A stretch of DNA of 12,494 nucleotides from positions 1-12,494 of the forward strand of contig JAFGGQ010000077.1 in the NCBI GenBank assembly GCA_016930435.1, written 5' to 3'. The notes under the pieces are model-generated. The model ran no database searches, was not told the DNA's origin, and worked only from the letters and a program-made list of their open reading frames with translations. Source of the DNA: a bacterium (GTDB taxonomy: Bacteria > UBP14 > UBA6098 > JAFGQG01). A program made the translations under genes and the position numbers. The first letter of the stretch is position 1, and each line of letters starts with the position of its first letter. This document shows positions 6,877 to 12,494 of this stretch, piece after piece.

Positions 6877-6988
6877 CAAGGCTAAATTTCAAATAATACC
6901 ATGCCACTAAATTGCATATGAACCTAATTTATAATTCATAGATATTACGTTTAAGTACAAAAGGAAGAATAAAAGGTTACCTAAAATC

Positions 6989-8164
6989 ATGAAAAAAATC
7001 ATCATAATATTTGCGGTGCTTATTATTGCTGCTCTTTTAATATGGAGGATTTACTTATTGGTAAGTCCTGGGAATTTGGCTGAACACGGTAAACGAACCA
7101 GTCCCCCGGTGCCGGTAGAGGTTGATAGCGTCCGTTATGGCAGCTTAGCAGAGACCCGGCAGTTAACCGGGTCTGTTCATCCCTATTATCAATACATCGT
7201 TGCTCCCAAAGTGTCGGGCAGAGTAATTTCCATCCGGAAGCGTATAGGTGATTGGGTTGAGAGTGGTGAGGTGCTGGTTCTCCTTGATGATGCGGAATAC
7301 CAGCAATCGGTTCGGGAGGCAGAAGCCAATCTGAAAATAGCCCAGGCGAGTTTGATTGAGGCAGAAAGCCAGGCCGAACTTTCCGGCCAGGAGTTGGAGC
7401 GGGTTGAATCCTTACAGAACAAGGGGATGGTCTCTTCAGCGGAGTATGATGCTGCTGTTAGCCATTACAAGGCTCAGGAATCCCGTTCTAAACTGGCTCA
7501 AGCCCAGGTTGAACAACGGGAAGCTTCTCTCAGGCTTGCCCGGATTAAACTTAGCTATACCGTACTTAATGCTTCTCAACCCGGCTTTATCGGGGAAAGA
7601 TTCGTTGACGAGGGCGCTCTGTTAGCCCCCAATTCCCCCGTTTTATCAGTACTCGGAATTGATACCGTATTTGTTCGAACTACCATCGTAGAGCGCGATT
7701 ACGGAAGGATCGAACCGGGTCAGAGCGGTATTATCCAGGTGGACGCCTATCCTGACAGGGAATTTAATGGAGTGGTTACCCGTATTGCTCCCAAACTCCA
7801 GGAAACCTCCCGGGTGGCCGAAATGGAGGTAAAGGTAATAAACGATTCATTATGGCTTAAACCGGGAATGTTTGCCAAACTTAACCTGAAACTCAGGGAG
7901 AAGGAGAATGCCCGAATCGTTCCTACTCAAGCAATAATCAACAAAAATGGTGAGAGCGCCGTTTTTCAGGTAAACGGGGATCCCGCTTCACCTGTAGCAC
8001 TGTATTTCATTGTAGAAACCGGAATTTCCACCCCGTTGGAAACCGAGATACTCTCCCCTCCCCTGGATGGCTTGGTGATTACACTGGGGCAGCACCTTTT
8101 AGAAGACGGCAGCCCCATAATTTTACCCCAGGACTTCAATCAGAATGACGATTCGAACCCATAA
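6989..8164 (+). CDS. RND efflux periplasmic adaptor (membrane fusion protein, HlyD/AcrA family)
   Basis: This 391-residue protein bridges an RND pump and an outer-membrane channel. Residues 1-25 form a hydrophobic N-terminal segment without a lipobox Cys, so it is probably membrane-anchored. The first half of the lipoyl domain lies at about 68-100 (VAPKVSGRV, then GDWVESGEVLVLLDD). A charged, Ala/Glu/Gln-rich helical hairpin runs at about 103-190, the second lipoyl half at 190-222 (GFIGERFVDEG), the beta-barrel at about 226-305 (ending KPGMFAKLNL), and a membrane-proximal domain follows to the end. AAGG lies 12 bases before the ATG. The pump gene begins 51 bases downstream on the same strand, so the two form one operon. 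No outer-membrane channel gene follows; one must come from elsewhere. Confidence 0.93.
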   Translation: MKKIIIIFAVLIIAALLIWRIYLLVSPGNLAEHGKRTSPPVPVEVDSVRYGSLAETRQLTGSVHPYYQYIVAPKVSGRVISIRKRIGDWVESGEVLVLLDDAEYQQSVREAEANLKIAQASLIEAESQAELSGQELERVESLQNKGMVSSAEYDAAVSHYKAQESRSKLAQAQVEQREASLRLARIKLSYTVLNASQPGFIGERFVDEGALLAPNSPVLSVLGIDTVFVRTTIVERDYGRIEPGQSGIIQVDAYPDREFNGVVTRIAPKLQETSRVAEMEVKVINDSLWLKPGMFAKLNLKLREKENARIVPTQAIINKNGESAVFQVNGDPASPVALYFIVETGISTPLETEILSPPLDGLVITLGQHLLEDGSPIILPQDFNQNDDSNP

Positions 8165-8174
8165 AACCGGCCCT

Positions 8175-8200
8175 GGCTTTGCTAAAAGCCGTTTTGGCTT
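8175..8200 (+). promoter_or_regulatory. Two mutually exclusive small hairpins between adaptor and pump genes
   Basis: GGCTTT (8175-8180) can pair with AAAGCC (8185-8190) across GCTA. The same AAGCC (8186-8190) can instead pair with GGCTT (8196-8200) across GTTTT. The second stem ends two bases before the pump's Shine-Dalgarno sequence. The repeat is plain in the sequence; an attenuator-like or ratio-setting role is inference, and the stems are short (six and five pairs). Confidence 0.35.
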
Positions 8201-8202
8201 AA

Positions 8203-8208
8203 AAGGAG
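8203..8208 (+). promoter_or_regulatory. Shine-Dalgarno sequence supporting a TTG start
   Basis: AAGGAG ends seven bases before TTG at 8216. The first in-frame ATG is at residue 19, inside the first membrane helix, so TTG is the credible initiation codon of the pump gene. Confidence 0.8.
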
Positions 8209-8215
8209 AGACGCT

Positions 8216-11200
8216 TTGAGCATAGCAAGAGGCCCGGTAAACCGGCCCATTCTAACATCCATTATCTTTATGATAATCATAGCAATGGGTGTTGTGGCCC
8301 TTTCCCGGTTGGCTATCGACCTTATGCCCGAGGTCACCTTTCCCACCATCTCAGTGATCACAAACTATGGCAATGTGGGTCCCCAGGAGATGGAGGAACT
8401 GGTGACTCACCCTCTGGAGGAGGCATTGGCCGCAGTTCAAGGTGTAGAGGAGATCACATCTACCTCATCGGAAGGACGCAGTCAGGTTCGGGTCGCCTTT
8501 ACCTGGGGTACCGATCTTGATGTCGCCGCAAATGATATCCGTGACCGTATTGACCGCACACTTTCACGCCTGCCGGATGATATCGAACGGCCTATGATCC
8601 GCAAATTTGACCTATCCGCAATGCCGGTCATTCTAATCGGGATATCAAGCAATATGAATCCCCGGGACCTCCGCCAGTTAGTGGAAGATCAGTTGAAATA
8701 CCGATTGGAGAGGGTTGCCGGTGTGGCTGCGGTAGATATTCGTGGAGGCCTTGCCAGGGAAATACACATTAACCTGAAGTCCGCTCAATTAAAGGCATTG
8801 GGAATTGCCCCGGAAGCTATCATTAATGCTCTCCGGGCTGAAAACCGGAATATTCCTGCCGGGCTATATGAGAAAGGTAATTTAGATGTTTTAATCCGCA
8901 CCCAGGGCGAATACAGTTCCCTTGAGGAGATTCGACAGACCGTTATCACCATTAGGGATGGCACCCCTATAAGAATCCAGGATGTAGCCGAAGTTGTAGA
9001 TTCCTGGGAGGAAATTAACCAAACCGTCAGGATCAACGGAGAGGCTGGTGTGATTATCGCCATTAACAAGCAGTCAGGTGCAAACACTGTGCAGGTAGTA
9101 GAAGCAGTCAGAGCTGAAATGGTGCAGATAAGCAACGATCTTCCCCAGATCCGGTTACTCCCTCTGATCGACACCTCCATCTATATCAAAAACGCCATCA
9201 ATAATGTCAAGATAGCCACAATTATTGGTGGGATACTGGCTATTTTCATTCTTTTTATTTTCCTGCGCAATATATCCAGCACAATCATCATTGCAACAGC
9301 GATACCTATATCCATCCTCGCCACCTTCGGGCTGATGTATTTCGGAGGCTTTACTCTGAATCTGATGACCTTTGGGGGTATCGCGCTTGGCATCGGAATG
9401 CTCCTGGACAGCTCTATCGTGGTGCTGGAAAACATCTTTCGGCATCGGGAAGGCGGCTTTGCTCCCGAAGAAAGCGCACTTGTTGGAACTTCTGAAGTTT
9501 GGTCAGCCATTATTTCAAGTACTCTGACCACACTGGTAGTATTCTTTCCGGTGCTTTTTATACGCGGAATATCCGGAATAATGTTCTTTCAAATGGCTGT
9601 CGTAGTGAGTTTTGCGCTGCTTTGCGCCCTGATAGTTGCCCTGACACTTGTACCTATGCTTTCCGCACATTTTCTGCACATACCAGCAAAAGATGCCGCA
9701 TCTTCAAAAAAACGGTTAGAAAAATTATATGCTCTTAGCGAAAAAGCCTTTAAGGGGATAGAAGAACGTTACAGGAAGCTCCTTGACTGGGCTCTGGAAC
9801 ACCGGAAAGTAGTGATTTTCAGCGTCCTTATTCTTTTCATCTTGTCCCTTATAATGATCCGTTTTATCGGAGTGGAACTAATGCCGTCCACAGACGAGGG
9901 TGAAGTCCGAATTGACCTGGAGATGTCGGTGGGAACACGGTTAGAGATTATAGACCAGGCATCAATAGCCATAGAAAATCTGGTTCGGCAAAAGGTGCCT
10001 GAAATGCAGTCGATGCTAACGCGAATAGGAGGTGGAGGCTGGGGATCCAGTGGAGGCCATACCGGCAGTATAAGGATTACCCTGGTACCTCAGAGTAAGA
10101 GAAAACGAAGCAGTGATGAGATCGCAGATTACCTTCGAGGAGAACTCAGGGGAATACCTGGGTTGACCTTTCGTGTTCGTACCGGGCAAGGAATGTTCTT
10201 TATGCGCATGGGGAGTTCTTCAGGCGACAATGTCAGCGTGGAGGTACGTGGTTACGACCTGCAAACCGCGCATCAATTGGCTAAACGAGTTGAGGGTGTG
10301 ATCCTTGAGGTCCCCGGTATAACTGACACCAGGATATCCCGGGAAGAAGGCAATCCAGAGCAGGTCATAAGGGTTGACAGGCAAAAGGCCGCTGACCTCG
10401 GACTGACCGTCACGCATATCGGGGAAGCCATGAAAACAGCCATCGGTGGCGTTGCAGCATCCTATTACCGTGAACACGGCAAGGAATATCGAATCCTTGT
10501 GAGACTAAGCGAAGAGGATCGGCGCGACCTTGCCGAGCTTCTGGATCTGACTATTATGAATAATCAGGGCAAACCAGTCATCCTCAGGAATGTAGTGGAA
10601 ATTGTTCAGCAGGAAGGTCCTGTTAGGATCGAACGCAAAAACCAGGAACGGACTATAAGCATTACTGCAAACTTCAGCGGCCGGGATATGGGTTCGGTGA
10701 TCGCTGATATACGTGAGGGCATACAGGACATCCCCGTTCCCAAAGATTTTGCCATCGTTTTTGGGGGCGATTATGAAGAACAGCAAAAAGCCTTCAGGGA
10801 GCTACTGTTTGGTTTAATTATGGCTATCTTTCTGGTCTATCTGGTTATGGCCGGCCAGTTCGAATCCTTCAGGGACCCATTTGTGGTTCTCTTCTCGGTT
10901 CCCATGGCTCTTATAGGAGTAGTTCTGATAATGATTCTGACCGGCACCATATTCAGTATGCAAGCCTTTATGGGCTGCATTATGCTTGCAGGTATCGTTG
11001 TCAACAATGCGATCCTTCTTGTGGATTATACAAATCAGCTTCGCAGAAAGGCAAATATGGCTTTGAAAGAGGCCATTCAAACCGCCGGTGTGCGGCGTCT
11101 GCGGCCAATTCTAATGACTACCCTGACCACCGCATTAGGACTGCTCCCCCTTTCCTTCGGTCTCGGAGAAGGGGGCGAAACACAGGCTCCTCTGGCACGC

Positions 11201-11347
11201 GTTGTCATCGGGGGCTTGCTCAGCGCATCCCTGATAACCCTCATCCTTATACCAGTTGTTTATTCCATCTTCGAACATAAATTAAAACAAAAAAGAACAC
11301 CAGGGTATATTACGGAAGATACCATCGCTCCAGACAGAATTAATTGA
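8216..11347 (+). CDS. RND-family efflux pump, inner-membrane transporter (HAE1-like)
   Basis: This 1043-residue, full-length pump has the duplicated RND layout: TM1 at about 10-32, a large periplasmic loop to about 330, TM2-6 to about 485, TM7 at about 531-551, a second loop to about 860, and TM8-12 to about 1020. It would export substrates by proton antiport together with the upstream adaptor. The TM4 motif is GMLLDSSIVVLEN: D398 matches AcrB Asp407, but Asp408 is Ser399. In TM10 the AcrB Lys940 position is N930 (VVNNAILLVDY). R963 and T968 match the conserved TM11 residues. The CzcA-type DFG...D metal motif is absent (G392), so a hydrophobic/drug (HAE1) class is favoured over heavy-metal export. 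The start is TTG. Substrate is unknown. Confidence 0.93.
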   Translation: MSIARGPVNRPILTSIIFMIIIAMGVVALSRLAIDLMPEVTFPTISVITNYGNVGPQEMEELVTHPLEEALAAVQGVEEITSTSSEGRSQVRVAFTWGTDLDVAANDIRDRIDRTLSRLPDDIERPMIRKFDLSAMPVILIGISSNMNPRDLRQLVEDQLKYRLERVAGVAAVDIRGGLAREIHINLKSAQLKALGIAPEAIINALRAENRNIPAGLYEKGNLDVLIRTQGEYSSLEEIRQTVITIRDGTPIRIQDVAEVVDSWEEINQTVRINGEAGVIIAINKQSGANTVQVVEAVRAEMVQISNDLPQIRLLPLIDTSIYIKNAINNVKIATIIGGILAIFILFIFLRNISSTIIIATAIPISILATFGLMYFGGFTLNLMTFGGIALGIGMLLDSSIVVLENIFRHREGGFAPEESALVGTSEVWSAIISSTLTTLVVFFPVLFIRGISGIMFFQMAVVVSFALLCALIVALTLVPMLSAHFLHIPAKDAASSKKRLEKLYALSEKAFKGIEERYRKLLDWALEHRKVVIFSVLILFILSLIMIRFIGVELMPSTDEGEVRIDLEMSVGTRLEIIDQASIAIENLVRQKVPEMQSMLTRIGGGGWGSSGGHTGSIRITLVPQSKRKRSSDEIADYLRGELRGIPGLTFRVRTGQGMFFMRMGSSSGDNVSVEVRGYDLQTAHQLAKRVEGVILEVPGITDTRISREEGNPEQVIRVDRQKAADLGLTVTHIGEAMKTAIGGVAASYYREHGKEYRILVRLSEEDRRDLAELLDLTIMNNQGKPVILRNVVEIVQQEGPVRIERKNQERTISITANFSGRDMGSVIADIREGIQDIPVPKDFAIVFGGDYEEQQKAFRELLFGLIMAIFLVYLVMAGQFESFRDPFVVLFSVPMALIGVVLIMILTGTIFSMQAFMGCIMLAGIVVNNAILLVDYTNQLRRKANMALKEAIQTAGVRRLRPILMTTLTTALGLLPLSFGLGEGGETQAPLARVVIGGLLSASLITLILIPVVYSIFEHKLKQKRTPGYITEDTIAPDRIN

Positions 11348-11394
11348 GCACCATCCCGGATATAAGCATTCATTAGTCTCTCTGAAAATATGTC

Positions 11395-11421
11395 TTGACA
11401 GAAAAGCTCTAATATTATAGC
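11395..11421 (+). promoter_or_regulatory. Promoter-like sequence for the cation diffusion facilitator gene
   Basis: A perfect TTGACA (11395-11400) is followed after 15 bases by TATAGC (11416-11421). The spacing is shorter than ideal, as in some metal-activated promoters, but this could be chance. It lies in the 150-base gap after the pump gene; no terminator hairpin is visible there. Confidence 0.4.
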
Positions 11422-11433
11422 ATTTGTCTTCTA

Positions 11434-11451
11434 AACGGAAATTTTCCCGTT
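11434..11451 (+). repeat. Inverted repeat upstream of the cation transporter gene
   Basis: AACGG and CCGTT flank an eight-base AT-rich centre (AAATTTTC), giving an 18-base imperfect palindrome just downstream of the promoter-like sequence and 46 bases before the ATG. It could be an operator or a weak 5' hairpin; no regulator gene is in the window. Confidence 0.35.
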
Positions 11452-11497
11452 CGGAATTCAGATAGTCCATAAATTCAAATTTTGTCCGGTACATAGT

Positions 11498-12409
11498 ATG
11501 ACTGATCATTTCCAAAATAAGAACGATGTCAAAGAGATAAGACGGATCACCTGGTTAGGAATAATCATTAATCTGGCGTTGGCGGGAATTAAATTTTTTA
11601 CCGGGATCTGGGGTTGCAGTCAGGCTGTAATAGCGGATGGCGTTCACAGCATATCCGACATTGCCACCGATCTCGCAGTACTTTTTGGGGTGAAGATCTG
11701 GGCGGCACCGCCTGACGAGAACCATCCATACGGTCACCGGCGGATCGAGGCGGTTATTACTGTTGCCATTGGATTAGCCACCGGAGCTATTGCACTGGGG
11801 ATACTCTATAACTCCATCCATAGCTTCAGGCAGCCTCATATTCACATTACTACCTGGGTAGCCCTGATCGGGCCCATTATCTCTATATTAATGAAAGAGT
11901 TATTATACCGCTGGACATTGAGGGTAGGCCAGCGCAGCGGGTCCACGGCTGTTGTTGCTAATGCTTGGCATCATCGCTCTGATGCGTTCAGTTCTCTACC
12001 CGCATTGCTTGCAGTAGTCGTCTCAATCCTGAATCCCCGCTGGGTATTCGTGGACCATATCGGAGCGCTGATCATTGCCCTGTTCATAATTAAAGTAGCC
12101 TGGAATATTATAAAACCAGCCCTTTCCGAGCTAACAGATTCCGGAGCATCACAAAGGGACTGCCAGCAAATAAAGGAAATCGTTATGGGGATCAAAGGGG
12201 TTAAGGATACACACGCTATACGGACCCGCAAATTTGGGCCCGGGATCTATGTTGACCTGCATATCCTGGTTGAGCCGGAGATATCGGTCAAAGCAGGGCA
12301 TCAGGTTTCCGAAAATGTCAAACAAGCCTTACTCCAAAAGGGTCCACATATACTGGATGTGGTGGTTCATCTGGAACCCTATGACAAAGATAATATCCTG
12401 GATTCCTGA
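11498..12409 (+). CDS. Cation diffusion facilitator (CDF) family divalent metal transporter
   Basis: This 303-residue protein has six membrane segments (about 15-38, 41-64, 84-108, 118-138, 150-178, 182-205) and a C-terminal cytoplasmic domain (about 210-296). CDF proteins export Zn2+, Fe2+, Mn2+ or similar ions by proton antiport as dimers. The transport site shows H50xxxD54 in TM2 and H158xxxD162 in TM5, an HD-HD set; E. coli YiiP (FieF) has DD-HD. DENHPYGH at 73-80 matches the YiiP second site (D73, H80). In the C-terminal domain H239, H255, H268, H291 and E293 resemble the YiiP zinc cluster, with Glu for the last Asp. Zinc is likely, but iron or cobalt cannot be excluded. The ATG has no clear Shine-Dalgarno sequence. 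Promoter-like elements upstream suggest separate control from the pump. Confidence 0.92.
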   Translation: MTDHFQNKNDVKEIRRITWLGIIINLALAGIKFFTGIWGCSQAVIADGVHSISDIATDLAVLFGVKIWAAPPDENHPYGHRRIEAVITVAIGLATGAIALGILYNSIHSFRQPHIHITTWVALIGPIISILMKELLYRWTLRVGQRSGSTAVVANAWHHRSDAFSSLPALLAVVVSILNPRWVFVDHIGALIIALFIIKVAWNIIKPALSELTDSGASQRDCQQIKEIVMGIKGVKDTHAIRTRKFGPGIYVDLHILVEPEISVKAGHQVSENVKQALLQKGPHILDVVVHLEPYDKDNILDS

Positions 12410-12494
12410 AACGAACAAGCAATATCATTTACAAACATATTAATATTGGAATTTGTTTTCCCAACCCCGTTAGAGGTCTATTCATTATTTCATA
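12410..12494. other. AT-rich tail without a recognised gene
   Basis: After the transporter stop I see no coding region. There is a short palindrome, ATATTAATAT, at 12437-12446, and no convincing terminator hairpin with a U-tract before the window ends. Confidence 0.4.

Noticed and set aside
9155-9531. Two minus-strand open frames inside the pump gene
   Set aside because: They are antisense to conserved RND membrane segments and look like frame shadows.
8216-11347. Heavy-metal (CzcA/CusA-type) RND pump, suggested by the neighbouring metal transporter gene
   Set aside because: The HME TM4 pattern with the upstream Asp is missing (Gly392) and the motif fits HAE1-like pumps.
1-12494. CRISPR array, tRNA/rRNA genes, insertion sequences, prophage or defence genes
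   Set aside because: No repeated units with spacers, clover-leaf-like segments, transposase or integrase frames, or terminal repeats were seen; nearly all the sequence is taken up by the listed genes.

Overview
The window looks like ordinary chromosome of a Gram-negative bacterium of moderate GC content. The evidence is a lipoprotein signal with a barrel-like body, a periplasmic adaptor and an RND inner-membrane pump. The partner-switching pair at the left end is widespread and gives no narrow placement. Several start codons lack a clear Shine-Dalgarno sequence while others have a strong one. An uncultured FCB-type lineage is possible, but this is a guess. No RNA genes, CRISPR arrays, insertion sequences, phage genes or origins are visible.

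The left half (about 23-6808) reads entirely on the minus strand. In transcription order it holds a beta-barrel-like lipoprotein (6808-6170), a 66-residue unrecognised protein (6122-5922), a MocA-type CTP:molybdopterin cytidylyltransferase (5925-5329), the large molybdopterin subunit of a xanthine dehydrogenase-family hydroxylase (5332-3041), its [2Fe-2S] subunit (3029-2553), an XdhC-type maturation factor (2552-1752) and its FAD subunit (1730-858). The genes from the small protein to the large subunit are joined by two ATGA overlaps, and the [2Fe-2S] subunit gene abuts xdhC as TAA-ATG, so cofactor modification, enzyme subunits and maturation look co-expressed. Active-site residues match the purine-hydroxylase pattern (Glu239, Arg317, Glu717) rather than aldehyde oxidase or CO dehydrogenase. 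Gene content equals the Bacillus subtilis pucABCDE set, in a different order.

The hydroxylase genes are followed by a STAS anti-anti-sigma protein and an RsbW/SpoIIAB-like ATPase (777-23), joined by a TAATG overlap and probably driven by their own promoter. The target sigma factor and the activating phosphatase are not in the window.

The right half reads on the plus strand: an RND periplasmic adaptor (6989-8164), an HAE1-like RND pump starting at TTG (8216-11347) and, after 150 bases with its own promoter-like elements, a cation diffusion facilitator (11498-12409). No TolC-type outer-membrane channel is present. The adaptor and the lipoprotein are divergent and share an AT-rich control region.

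I found no clearly new multi-gene system. The points most worth a second look are the 66-residue protein coupled to mocA, the divergent lipoprotein, the altered proton-relay residues of the RND pump, and the small inverted repeats at gene junctions.
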